Origin: Flavobacterium sp. UBA7680
GTDB lineage: Bacteria; Bacteroidota; Bacteroidia; Flavobacteriales; Flavobacteriaceae
Assembly (NCBI RefSeq): GCF_002482975.1
Contig: NZ_DLHA01000021.1
Coordinates: 13,942-29,442, forward strand
DNA length: 15,501 bases
Reading direction: 5' to 3'
The translations under genes and the position numbers were made by a program. Below, one piece after another: positions 1-7,732 of this stretch; position 1 is the stretch's first letter, and every line of letters begins with the position of its first letter. The notes below the pieces were generated by a model. It saw nothing but the letters and a program-made list of their open reading frames with translations. It did no database searches and was not told the origin of the DNA.

Positions 1-21
1 TTACCATTACACCATAGACCA
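1..21 (-). tRNA. 5' end of a tRNA, probably tRNA-Gln (cut by window edge)
   Basis: Read on the minus strand, the first 21 bases fit the start of a tRNA. There is a 7-base acceptor strand (TGGTCTA), U8, a D-stem strand GTGT, conserved A14, G18-G19 and A21, and then the first base (A) of the returning D-stem strand before the window ends. The unusual first base U suggests tRNA-Gln, which often has a U1-A72 pair, but the anticodon lies outside the window, so the identity is an inference. A consensus promoter lies just upstream at 42-72. Confidence 0.72.
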
Positions 22-41
22 GCAGTGCTGTTAAGCGAGTG

Positions 42-72
42 CAAATTTAAGGTTTTATTTAGTTTGCGCAAA
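42..72 (-). promoter_or_regulatory. Bacteroidota sigma-A promoter of the tRNA
   Basis: On the minus strand, TTTG (69-72) is followed by exactly 19 bases and then TAAATTTG (42-49), a full match to the TTTG-N19-TAnnTTTG consensus of Flavobacterium and Bacteroides. The expected start of transcription is near 37, which gives a leader of about 16 bases before the tRNA 5' end at 21. Confidence 0.8.
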
Positions 73-268
73 CTTTTTTGTCAAAAAAAATATTTTTTTT
101 CATTCTTTTTCATTTTAAAGTCTCGCACTTTTCCCAAAGAGCCTTATACACAATACATTAATATTTACAAATAGTTATTATAGAATTTTTTGTTAATGCT
201 CGTTTCTTTACGTAAAAAAACATTTTCTTTGTAGGATTGAAAAACATACAAAATTTTAACACCTAAAT

Positions 269-3200
269 ATGGCACAATTCAATTTCAATAAATGGAATAC
301 AATTATTGGTTGGTTTGCATTTGCAATCGCTTTAATTACCTACACATTAACTGTCGAACCTACAATGAGCTTTTGGGATTGCGGCGAGTATATTGCCACA
401 GCAGCTAAACTAGAAGTTGGCCACCCGCCGGGAGCACCTTTATTCCAGATGATGGGAGCTTTCTTTGCCATGTTTGCTATTGATGCCCAGCATGTAGCCG
501 TAATGGTAAATATGATGTCTGTTTTTTCTAGTGCCTTTACAATTTTATTCATGTTTTGGTCTTCTTCTATGATTTTAAAGAAAATCGTAGCGCGTTTTGC
601 CGAAATTGATCAAAATAATTCTATTGTTATTTTAGGAAGTTCTTTTGTAGGAGCATTAGCCTATACTTTCTCTGACAGTTTTTGGTTTAATGCTGTCGAA
701 GCAGAAGTTTATGCAATGGCTTCTTTATTAATTGCATTACTTTTTTGGCTGGGATTACGCTGGGAACAAGATATGGACAAACCAAAAGGAAATAAATGGT
801 TATTAATCATTTCTTTGGTTGTTGGTCTTTCTTTTGGAGTTCACTTTATGGCGTTATTAACGATTCCATCAATTGGATTCCTATACTATTTTAAGCATTA
901 CGAAAAAGTTACCATTAAAAACTTCCTTATTGCTAATGTAGTTGTAATAGGAATTTTGTTGTTTATCTTCAAATTACTTTTGCCTTTAACGATGGCTTTC
1001 TTTGGTAAAACCGAAATTTTCATGGTAAACAGTTTAGGATTGCCTTTTAATTCCGGAACTATTTTCGTGGTTTTACTTTTAATCGCTTTCTTCTATTTTG
1101 GATTAAAATTTACCAAACAAAAAGGATTGATTTTTTACAACACTATTATCCTTTGTATCTTATTTATATTAATTGGTTTTTCTACCTGGATCATGCTTCC
1201 TGTTCGTGCAAATGCCAATACTGTAATCAATGAAAACAAACCATCTGATGCTGCGGAGGTTTTAGCATATTACAACCGTGAGCAATATGGTGTAAATCCA
1301 TTGTTTTATGGCCCTCAATATACTGAGGTTTTCTCTGGGCTTGATGCTAACACTCCATATTTAGACAAAAAACCTAACTACGAAAGAGATTATAAAACTG
1401 GTAAGTATGTTATTACCAACAATTATAAAAACGCAGAACAAAACAGTGACGATAATCAAAAAACGATTCTGCCAAGAATGTGGAGTACCGAAACCGGACA
1501 CATTCAAAACTATATCAGCTTTACAAATCCGCCTAAATTCCGAATCGATCCAAACCATGATTTCGAAGATGATTTAGGAAAATATGGAATTGATCCAAGC
1601 CAATTAACAGAAGAGGAATACAATAAAGCAATAGCCCAACTTCGCAATGAAGTAGAAAAAACAATTTCTGAATTCAGAAATGCGTATGCTCAAAAACAAA
1701 TTGACAACGAAGGCTATGTTAAATTCCTAAAAAGCTACGGAGAATATCTTATAATCGAAAAACCAACTACTGGTGATAATTTCAGTTTTATGTTCGAATA
1801 CCAATTTGGATATATGTACTGGAGATATTTAATGTGGAATTTTGTTGGACGTCAAAGTGATGTTCAGGGGAAATACGACAACTTAGATGGAAACTGGATT
1901 AGCGGAATCAAAGCGCTGGACTCTGTTCATTTGGGTTCTCAGGATAAATTACCATCTGATGTTTTAAACAACAAAGGACGTAATGTTTACTATTTCCTTC
2001 CTTTCATTTTAGGATTAATTGGAATAATGTATCATGCTAATAAAGACCTTAAAAGTTTTTATGTGCTTTTAGCCTTATTCTTATTTACCGGAATTGCTTT
2101 AAAAATTTATTTGAACGAAAGACCTTTTGAGCCTCGTGAAAGAGATTATGCACTGGTTGGATCTTTCTATGTCTTTGCCATCTGGATTGGCTTTGGGGTT
2201 TATTCTTTATACGAAAGTATTCAGAAATATATTGCTCCAAAAATTGCCGGGCCAGCTATTATTGCAGTAAGTTTATTGGCAGCGCCGGTTTTAATGGCTT
2301 CTCAAAACTGGGATGATCACGACAGATCAAACAGATATACTGCTGTTGCAATGGCAAAAGCGTATTTAAGTTCGTGTGATAAGGATGCCATTTTGTTTAC
2401 CATTGGAGACAACGATACATTCCCGCTTTGGTATGCTCAGGAAATTGAGCATTTTAGAACCGATGTTAAGATTGTAAATACAAGTCTTTTCATGACAGAT
2501 TGGTATATTGATCAAATGAAAGCAAAATCATATGAATCTGATCCTTTACCGATATCATTTACGCATGATCAATATGTTGGGGATAAGTTAGATTATGTAG
2601 CTCATATTCCGAAAATTGAAACACGCTGGAACATTAAAGATTTCCTTGATTTTATTAAAAATCCGAAATCAACTATAGGTTTACAAAACGGGCAGACAAT
2701 TCACTTTTATCCAACAAATAAAATTAGAGTGAATGTTGACAAAAACATCATTATAAAAAATAAAGTTGTAAATCCTAGATTTAATGATTCAATTGTTCCT
2801 TATATGGATATTGACATTAAAGGAAGCGCGCTTTACAAAAACAGGTTAATGATGCTGGATATCCTAGCTAATAACAACTGGAAACGTCCAATTTATTTTA
2901 GTGGAGGTGCTTTTGATGATGAAGATTATTTATGGTTAAAAGACTATCTGCAATTAGACGGTATGGTTTATAAATTAGTTCCTATTAGAAATGTGCCTTC
3001 TAAAGATGGCGGACCTATGGATATGGGACAAATTGATGCCGATAAAATGTACGATATCGTAATGAAATGGGACTGGGGTAACAGCGAAAGCGAAAAAATC
3101 TATCATGATCCTGAAACCAGAAGAAACAGTATTACATACCGTACTAACTTATCTCGTTTAGTAGATGAACTTATTGCTGAAGGTAAAATAGACAAAGCTA

Positions 3201-3550
3201 AAAACGTAATCAATTTAGCAATGACAAAAATGCCATTGGATAAATTTGGTTATTATTCTTTAGTTGAGCCATTTGCAGGCGGATATTATAAAGTAGGAGA
3301 AACAGCTAAAGCACATGATTTATTAGATAAACTGGTAAATAAATACAAAGAAAATCTAAACTATTACGCTACGCTGCCTCCAACTGACCAAACGGATCTG
3401 GCAATGGATATTATTACAGATATTGAGCGTTATAGAAGTTTACTTCATGTTATGAGAGAAAATAAGGATAAAGCTTTCTACGAAAAACATAAAACAGTAT
3501 TTAATACGTATGTAAATGTTTTTGAACGTTTTGGACGCGAAAAAGAATAA
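269..3550 (+). CDS. DUF2723 / TMEM260-like multi-pass membrane protein, putative glycosyltransferase
   Basis: This is a 1093-residue polytopic membrane protein. The N-terminal half (about residues 12-310) has many hydrophobic segments, and three or four more lie at about 575-680. The rest is mostly soluble. Conserved-looking blocks are FWDCGEYI (35-42), with acidic residues in the first loop after TM1, GHPPGAPLF (51-59), EAEVYAM (144-150), the RANAN...NENKPSD block (from 313), and GDNDTFPLWYAQE (713-725). The C-terminus is helical and TPR-like. The family is DUF2723; its animal member TMEM260 is a protein O-mannosyltransferase, and an acidic residue in the first external loop is typical of GT-C enzymes. 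A role in adding mannose to exported proteins is therefore plausible but inferred. The ATG at 269 follows an A-rich leader, as is usual here. No clear promoter was found in the 247 bases upstream. A strong terminator follows. Confidence 0.9.
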   Translation: MAQFNFNKWNTIIGWFAFAIALITYTLTVEPTMSFWDCGEYIATAAKLEVGHPPGAPLFQMMGAFFAMFAIDAQHVAVMVNMMSVFSSAFTILFMFWSSSMILKKIVARFAEIDQNNSIVILGSSFVGALAYTFSDSFWFNAVEAEVYAMASLLIALLFWLGLRWEQDMDKPKGNKWLLIISLVVGLSFGVHFMALLTIPSIGFLYYFKHYEKVTIKNFLIANVVVIGILLFIFKLLLPLTMAFFGKTEIFMVNSLGLPFNSGTIFVVLLLIAFFYFGLKFTKQKGLIFYNTIILCILFILIGFSTWIMLPVRANANTVINENKPSDAAEVLAYYNREQYGVNPLFYGPQYTEVFSGLDANTPYLDKKPNYERDYKTGKYVITNNYKNAEQNSDDNQKTILPRMWSTETGHIQNYISFTNPPKFRIDPNHDFEDDLGKYGIDPSQLTEEEYNKAIAQLRNEVEKTISEFRNAYAQKQIDNEGYVKFLKSYGEYLIIEKPTTGDNFSFMFEYQFGYMYWRYLMWNFVGRQSDVQGKYDNLDGNWISGIKALDSVHLGSQDKLPSDVLNNKGRNVYYFLPFILGLIGIMYHANKDLKSFYVLLALFLFTGIALKIYLNERPFEPRERDYALVGSFYVFAIWIGFGVYSLYESIQKYIAPKIAGPAIIAVSLLAAPVLMASQNWDDHDRSNRYTAVAMAKAYLSSCDKDAILFTIGDNDTFPLWYAQEIEHFRTDVKIVNTSLFMTDWYIDQMKAKSYESDPLPISFTHDQYVGDKLDYVAHIPKIETRWNIKDFLDFIKNPKSTIGLQNGQTIHFYPTNKIRVNVDKNIIIKNKVVNPRFNDSIVPYMDIDIKGSALYKNRLMMLDILANNNWKRPIYFSGGAFDDEDYLWLKDYLQLDGMVYKLVPIRNVPSKDGGPMDMGQIDADKMYDIVMKWDWGNSESEKIYHDPETRRNSITYRTNLSRLVDELIAEGKIDKAKNVINLAMTKMPLDKFGYYSLVEPFAGGYYKVGETAKAHDLLDKLVNKYKENLNYYATLPPTDQTDLAMDIITDIERYRSLLHVMRENKDKAFYEKHKTVFNTYVNVFERFGREKE

Positions 3551-3574
3551 TAATATACGAAAAATATATTGATT

Positions 3575-3617
3575 AAAAAAATGCAGTGCTTCTTGATAAA
3601 AAGCGCTGCATTTTTTA
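3575..3617 (+). terminator. Rho-independent terminator after the DUF2723 gene
   Basis: An 11-base stem (3581-3591 with 3601-3611, one G-U pair) closes a 9-base loop. A run of A before it and a run of T after it extend the pairing and provide the U-tract. The hairpin sits 25 bases behind the stop codon. Confidence 0.88.
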
Positions 3618-3645
3618 TTTTTACGTAGATATAAATAAAATCAAA

Positions 3646-4284
3646 ATGAGCTTTTATTGGGTAAAAACTAATTCATTTATTAAAAAGGTGTTTTCTAAAT
3701 ATTGTTGGGATATTCCAAACAACGAAAAGAAAATATACTTAACGTTTGATGACGGCCCAACCCCAGAGATTACAGACTGGGTTTTATCTGAACTTAAAAA
3801 GTTTGATGCCAAAGCTACTTTCTTCTGTATTGGAAAAAATATTAAAGCCAATTTATCTTTATTCGAAAAATTAATCACAGATGGGCATTGTATTGGAAAC
3901 CATACAATGAACCACGTAAACGGCTGGAAAATACATACGAATGAGTATATCGAAAATGTAAATAACTGCGCTAAGATTTTAGAAGAAGAAATAAAACCAA
4001 ACAATTTAATATTTCGCCCGCCTTACGGAAAAATTAAAAAAGCGCAATCAAAGATTTTACGCAAACTTGGCTATAAAATAATAATGTGGGATGTTTTAAG
4101 TGCCGATTTCGACCAAAGTATAACTCCTGAAAAATGCCTCGAAAATGTTACTAAAAATGTAAAATCAGGAAGTGTAATTGTGTTTCATGACAGCATAAAA
4201 GCGTCGCCAAATTTAAAATTTGCTTTACCAAAAACGCTGCATTTTTTAAAAGAGAATGGATATAAGTTTGATATTATTCATTAG
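3646..4284 (+). CDS. Polysaccharide deacetylase family protein (NodB homology, CE4)
   Basis: This 212-residue protein is essentially a bare NodB domain. All five CE4 motifs are present: TFDDGP (33-38, catalytic base D35 and metal ligand D36), H86-TMN-H90 (metal ligands), RPPYG (124-128), W148 with D149 in the MWDVLSADFD block, and FHDS (180-183, H181). Such enzymes are metal-dependent N-deacetylases of peptidoglycan GlcNAc/MurNAc, chitooligosaccharide or other N-acetylated polysaccharides; the substrate cannot be read here. No signal peptide or membrane anchor is evident, which is odd for a cell-wall enzyme. The frame is open back to 3586, but that start lies inside the upstream terminator stem, so the ATG at 3646 after an A-rich stretch is preferred. 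No clear promoter of its own was found; transcription may come from read-through or from within the DUF2723 gene. Confidence 0.88.
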   Translation: MSFYWVKTNSFIKKVFSKYCWDIPNNEKKIYLTFDDGPTPEITDWVLSELKKFDAKATFFCIGKNIKANLSLFEKLITDGHCIGNHTMNHVNGWKIHTNEYIENVNNCAKILEEEIKPNNLIFRPPYGKIKKAQSKILRKLGYKIIMWDVLSADFDQSITPEKCLENVTKNVKSGSVIVFHDSIKASPNLKFALPKTLHFLKENGYKFDIIH

Positions 4285-4287
4285 AAA

Positions 4288-4317
4288 TTCAGAATAGTAT
4301 CTTATTTCTGAAGTTTT
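4288..4317. terminator. Imperfect hairpin between convergent genes
   Basis: The 32-base gap between two converging genes holds an imperfect hairpin (TTCAGAATA at 4288 with TATTTCTGAA at 4303, one bulge) followed on the plus strand by GTTTTT. It probably ends the deacetylase transcript; it could also act for the opposite gene. Confidence 0.45.
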
Positions 4318-4619
4318 TATACGTCGAATTGATCCTGAACAATTCCGATAAGAGTATTGGCATCAAGTTCTCCAGATTGTCTCCAGATCATTTGTCCTTC
4401 TTTGTAAATCATTAAAGTCGGAAGTCCTTTAATTCGTAATGCTTCGGCCAGTTCCTGATTTTTATCAACATCAATTTTAATTACCTTCGCTTTGTCTCCA
4501 AGCGCAGCCGCAACATCCTTTATTACCGGATGCATCAATACTGATGATTCGTTCCAATCTGTGTAGAAGTCAATTAACACTGGAACCTGAGCATTTATAA
4601 GTTCTCCAAATTTTGACAT
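4317..4619 (-). CDS. Thioredoxin-fold protein lacking the CXXC cysteines
   Basis: The 100-residue protein has the length and plan of a thioredoxin: a strand VLIDFYTDW (14-22), the active-site helix, the DVDKN turn (50-54) and the cis-proline loop GLPTL (65-69, P67). However, the Trp-Cys-Gly-Pro-Cys-Lys site is replaced by W22-N-E-S-S-V27, and the whole protein has no cysteine. The codons there (aac gaa tca tca) are unambiguous in the given sequence and the frame is intact, so this is a maintained gene rather than a frameshifted one. It cannot do dithiol-disulfide exchange. It may be a binding or scaffold protein that keeps the thioredoxin surface, as some inactive thioredoxin-like proteins do. 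No signal peptide is seen, so it is cytoplasmic. It has its own TACATTTG promoter element at 4669-4676. Confidence 0.9.
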   Translation of the reverse strand: MSKFGELINAQVPVLIDFYTDWNESSVLMHPVIKDVAAALGDKAKVIKIDVDKNQELAEALRIKGLPTLMIYKEGQMIWRQSGELDANTLIGIVQDQFDV

Positions 4620-4668
4620 AAAACCAAAAATTTAATTCTTTTAATCTATTAAAAAGATATAATTAATA

Positions 4669-4676
4669 CAAATGTA
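4669..4676 (-). promoter_or_regulatory. Bacteroidota -7 element for the thioredoxin-like gene
   Basis: On the minus strand TACATTTG is a full match to TAnnTTTG, about 50 bases upstream of the start codon at 4619. The -33 position carries only a weak match (GTGG), so the promoter may be moderate or activator dependent. Its place between the two minus-strand genes suggests separate transcription of the thioredoxin-like gene. Confidence 0.55.
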
Positions 4677-4690
4677 GCATTTTTAACGAA

Positions 4691-5926
4691 TTAAGCCACA
4701 TTCTTACCTTTTTTTAGTTCAATAACCGTGATTTCAGGCATAATTCCAACTCGTCCAGGATAAGCATGAAAACCAAATCCGCGGTTCACATAAACATATC
4801 TTCCGGCTTCTTCATAAAGTCCTGCCCATTGTTTATAAATGTATTGCGCCAGACTCCATTTAAAATATCCCGGAATTTCAATTCCAAACTGCATTCCGTG
4901 TGTATGACCAGATAAAGTTAGATGAAAGTTTTTAGGGTCTTTTTTTACTTCATATTCCCAATGACTTGGATCATGACTCATTAAAACTTTAAAATCAGTT
5001 TCGTGAAGCCCTTGCGAAGCTTTCTTCAAATCTCCAGCTTTTTTAAAATTCTGTCCCCAGTTTTCAACACCAACTAAAGCAATTTTATCTGCCCCTTTTT
5101 GAATGTATTTATTTTCATTCAGCATCAAATCAAAACCTATTTTGCCGTAAAGATTTTTGATTTCTGCAAAGTTCTCATCTTTTTCTTTTTCAGAAGGCCA
5201 AGTCACGTATTCTCCGTAATCATGATTTCCTAAAACAGCATATTTTCCGTATTTATAATCTTTAATTCTGCTAAAAGTTTCCAACCACGGATGCATTTCT
5301 TTTGCATGCGTATTTACGATATCTCCTGTAAACAAAATCATGTCTGATTCCTGTTCATTAATTAAATCAATTGCATAATTAATTTTCTCAGGATTATCAA
5401 AACTTCCGCTGTGAACATCGGAAATCTGCGTTATTTTAAAACCATCAAATTCATCTGGAAGATCTGGAAAAAAGATTGTCTGTTTAATTACTTTAAAATT
5501 ATATTTCCCTTCAAAAATTCCGTAAATCAAAGATAAAAACGGAATTGCTGCCAATCCTAAAGCAATTTGGCTTACAAACTTTCGTCTGTCCGGCATCATT
5601 TCCTTACGAGGTGTATTATAAATAAAATAATTTAAGATACTTGCTCCAATTCTAAGAATATCTTCTCCAAACATTACTAAGGTAAGAACAATTTTTGGCA
5701 CATAAACCAAAAGCATTAAGCCTGTAGTAAACATAAACTGTCGAGTCTGTCCTACTGAACGATCAACCTGAGAAAATGAATAGATAATAAATATTAGAAT
5801 AAGCAGGCTTATAACCTGATAGCTGACCAAAACCCATCTTAATTTGATTAAAGTACGAAAGGCTTGATACGAATAGAACTCAATAAATAGAAAAAGAGCA
5901 CATAGAATTACAAAACGAAGGATCAT
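4691..5926 (-). CDS. Membrane-anchored metallophosphoesterase
   Basis: This 411-residue protein has an N-terminal membrane part with hydrophobic stretches at about 2-20, 31-51 and 65-86, and a further one at 117-137. A calcineurin-like phosphoesterase domain fills residues 160-405. The metal-binding motifs are complete: D170-V-H172, GD (201-202), GNHD (233-236), H318 in MSHDP and GHTH (340-343). The domain arrangement is like the YaeI/YkuE group, whose members act on lipid-linked phosphate substrates; the substrate here is unknown. The fourth hydrophobic segment is preceded by DRRKF (113-117), which resembles the twin-arginine motif that starts YaeI-type proteins, as if three membrane helices had been added in front. 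The catalytic domain probably faces the periplasm. Only 71 bases separate it from the thioredoxin-like gene downstream. No convincing promoter was found upstream. Confidence 0.9.
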   Translation of the reverse strand: MILRFVILCALFLFIEFYSYQAFRTLIKLRWVLVSYQVISLLILIFIIYSFSQVDRSVGQTRQFMFTTGLMLLVYVPKIVLTLVMFGEDILRIGASILNYFIYNTPRKEMMPDRRKFVSQIALGLAAIPFLSLIYGIFEGKYNFKVIKQTIFFPDLPDEFDGFKITQISDVHSGSFDNPEKINYAIDLINEQESDMILFTGDIVNTHAKEMHPWLETFSRIKDYKYGKYAVLGNHDYGEYVTWPSEKEKDENFAEIKNLYGKIGFDLMLNENKYIQKGADKIALVGVENWGQNFKKAGDLKKASQGLHETDFKVLMSHDPSHWEYEVKKDPKNFHLTLSGHTHGMQFGIEIPGYFKWSLAQYIYKQWAGLYEEAGRYVYVNRGFGFHAYPGRVGIMPEITVIELKKGKNVA

Positions 5927-6005
5927 TTATTTACAGTTTTAAGCAAAGTAACAAAGAATGAATATTCTATCGCTTTTTATTATCAAAAATTTAACTCAAA
6001 TAATA

Positions 6006-6039
6006 GCAAAAGCCGATAGATTTCTCTATCAGCTTTTGC
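6006..6039 (-). terminator. Hairpin terminator of the downstream small secreted protein gene
   Basis: On the minus strand, two 15-base arms (6025-6039 and 6006-6020) pair with a single G-U wobble around a GAAA tetraloop (6021-6024), about 60 bases after the stop codon of the gene at 6100-6282. The tail is UUUUGC then AU-rich, so termination may use the inner 10-base stem with the UUUU as U-tract. The core is related to the hairpin at 8491-8514. Confidence 0.75.
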
Positions 6040-6099
6040 AGCCAAATTATTTAAAACCTTTAGTCTACAACAAAGTTTATTCAATAAACCTTTATCGCA

Positions 6100-6282
6100 T
6101 TATTTTTGAGCTTTTGCCGCTTCTGGCTTAGCTTCTGCTTTTTTAGCTTTTTTATCAGCTTTTTTCTCTTTTTTAGCAGCTTTTGCTTCTTTTGCCGGAG
6201 TTTCTTTTACTTGAGTTGTTTGAGCATTTACCATTGCAGTTGTTCCTAAAACTGCTACCGCTAATAAAATTAATTTTTTCAT
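6100..6282 (-). CDS. Small secreted Lys/Ala-rich protein, Asr-like in composition (copy 1)
   Basis: This 60-residue protein starts with a clear signal peptide: MKK, a hydrophobic core (4-14), and a cleavage site after MVNA (residue 20). The predicted mature part of 40 residues has about 14 Lys and 11 Ala, few acidic residues and no aromatic or cysteine residue, so it should be disordered and strongly basic. The signal peptide is almost identical to that of the gene at 8595-8777, which shows paralogy. The plan (signal peptide followed by a K/A/P/T-rich tail) resembles the periplasmic acid-shock protein Asr of enterobacteria, but composition alone does not prove descent. It lies directly downstream of a histidine kinase gene, with its own promoter and tandem repeat at 6323-6358 and its own terminator at 6006-6039. 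Confidence 0.85.
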   Translation of the reverse strand: MKKLILLAVAVLGTTAMVNAQTTQVKETPAKEAKAAKKEKKADKKAKKAEAKPEAAKAQK

Positions 6283-6322
6283 GATTCAAGATTTAATGAT
6301 TACTATTTCTTTATTTATAGCT

Positions 6323-6358
6323 CAAAGATATAATCAGAAAATGAAGACAAAATGAAGA
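6323..6358 (-). promoter_or_regulatory. Promoter with 11-base tandem repeat (probable response-regulator site), copy 1
   Basis: On the minus strand, TCTTCATTTTG (6348-6358) is followed directly by TCTTCATTTTC (6337-6347). After 6 bases comes TATCTTTG (6323-6330), a full match to TAnnTTTG. An 11-base tandem repeat that ends just upstream of the -7 element is typical of OmpR/PhoB-type activator sites. The same layout with the same spacing occurs at 9068-9103. The start of transcription is expected near 6317, giving a leader of about 35 bases. Confidence 0.72.
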
Positions 6359-6384
6359 TTGAACCAATCTGAAAAAATTAACTT

Positions 6385-7722
6385 TTAATTGTGTTTTTGC
6401 GTCTCTGGAAACAACAAAGTAAAAGTTGTTCCTTCGTTTATAAGAGAATTAACTTTAATTTCTATATGATGAAAAACAGCAATACTCTTAGCAATAGCAA
6501 GGCCTAACCCCTGCCCTTCCTGATCTGAACTTACTCTGGCAAATCGGTTGAAGATATTTTCGATTTGAGATTCACTCAAACCAATACCAAAATCTGTAAT
6601 GGAAATAAAATATTGATTTTGCATAAAACCATCAGAAACAATAATACTTCCGTCCGGCTTATTATACTTTATGGCATTCGTCACTAAATTATAAATCAAA
6701 ATATGAATCAAAGTTTTGTTTCCTCTAAAAGAAAAATCATGCTCCATTTTATTGACGAACTCAATTCCTTTATCATCAATACGATCCTGCAGATCTTCCT
6801 GCAAATCCTTTATTATTTCCTGAAAACTGATATTTTCGTTGGCTGCATATTGATTGTTTTCGATTCGGGAAATGAGCAGTAAATTATTGATGATCTTTTT
6901 CAGCATATCGAGCGTTTTCAATGAACCTGCGATTTTATCCACCGCATTATCATCTAAAGAATCATTTTGTAATAAATTCTCCAGTTTGTTTTTCAATAAA
7001 GCAATTGGAGTTAAAAGCTCGTGCGAAACATTAGAAATGAACTGTTTTTCTTTTTTGAAAAGCTCCGCAATACGATTCATCATTTGGTTTAAAACCAAAT
7101 CTAATTCTCTAAAATCTCTTGATTTAGCCTTTATTGGTGTATGATCAAAAACCTCCGGCTCATTGACCCGCCTTATTTTAGTATCAATAATTTTATAAAA
7201 AGGCTTTAGCAAATATTCGATATAAAAAGTATCTGCCAAAAAAGTAACCAAAAGAATAATAACTAAAACGATTATTATAAAAAGCTTTATAATAAAGGTA
7301 AGATCTTTTACTTCGCTTAAACTGCTCCCAATTTCGAGTTGATATTCCTCATTTTGATAACTAAAATGATGCTGTAGAATTCGGTATTCATTTTCTTCAC
7401 CTTCAATAATTCGGTATTCATTACTGAAAGAAGTTTTCTTTTGATGTGGTTTTATAGGAACTCTGGAAAGAACCAAAAATTCGCTGTGAAGTGTAGAAAA
7501 TTGCGAATAGGTTTCGGTCGAATCATCTTCATTTTCGATAAAATCATTAATTTCCTGCTGATTTAAATGATCAATAAATTTCTTTTTCTTTTCAATTAAT
7601 CCATTATTAATGTGTCTGTAAACTACATTTTCGACCAAAATAGGAAGCATGAGCCATAAAACCAAAATCACCAACAATCTTGTTAGTGCATTAAAAATGG
7701 CCAATTGATGTTTTATCTTCAC
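6385..7722 (-). CDS. Two-component sensor histidine kinase
   Basis: The 445-residue protein has TM1 (about 12-31), an extracytoplasmic sensor region (32-142) rich in charged residues, and TM2 (143-163). A linker follows, then the dimerisation domain with the H-box FISNVSHELLTPIALLK (H234) and a complete ATPase domain: N-box NLVTNAIKYN (345-354), DFGIGLS (377-383), an F-box region (391-396) and GQGLGLAIAKS (403-413). The linker at 165-220 is HAMP-like in position but not clearly recognisable as HAMP. It lies 10 bases behind the response regulator gene, so the two form one transcript. The sensor region matches nothing I recognise, so the stimulus is unknown. Its neighbours suggest an envelope or acid/ion stress signal; that is inference. 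Confidence 0.93.
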   Translation of the reverse strand: MKIKHQLAIFNALTRLLVILVLWLMLPILVENVVYRHINNGLIEKKKKFIDHLNQQEINDFIENEDDSTETYSQFSTLHSEFLVLSRVPIKPHQKKTSFSNEYRIIEGEENEYRILQHHFSYQNEEYQLEIGSSLSEVKDLTFIIKLFIIIVLVIILLVTFLADTFYIEYLLKPFYKIIDTKIRRVNEPEVFDHTPIKAKSRDFRELDLVLNQMMNRIAELFKKEKQFISNVSHELLTPIALLKNKLENLLQNDSLDDNAVDKIAGSLKTLDMLKKIINNLLLISRIENNQYAANENISFQEIIKDLQEDLQDRIDDKGIEFVNKMEHDFSFRGNKTLIHILIYNLVTNAIKYNKPDGSIIVSDGFMQNQYFISITDFGIGLSESQIENIFNRFARVSSDQEGQGLGLAIAKSIAVFHHIEIKVNSLINEGTTFTLLFPETQKHN

Positions 7723-7732
7723 AAAAATCTAT

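Noticed and set aside
215..232. Possible promoter for the DUF2723 gene (TTTCTTTG region)
   Set aside because: Mismatch at the second base of the -7 element and no matching -33 motif.
3586..3645. N-terminal extension of the polysaccharide deacetylase
   Set aside because: The start would lie inside the terminator stem of the preceding gene; the ATG at 3646 has an A-rich leader and begins close to the domain.
6854..7144. Plus-strand open frame inside the histidine kinase gene
   Set aside because: Shadow of a gene with all kinase motifs; no domain, no leader.
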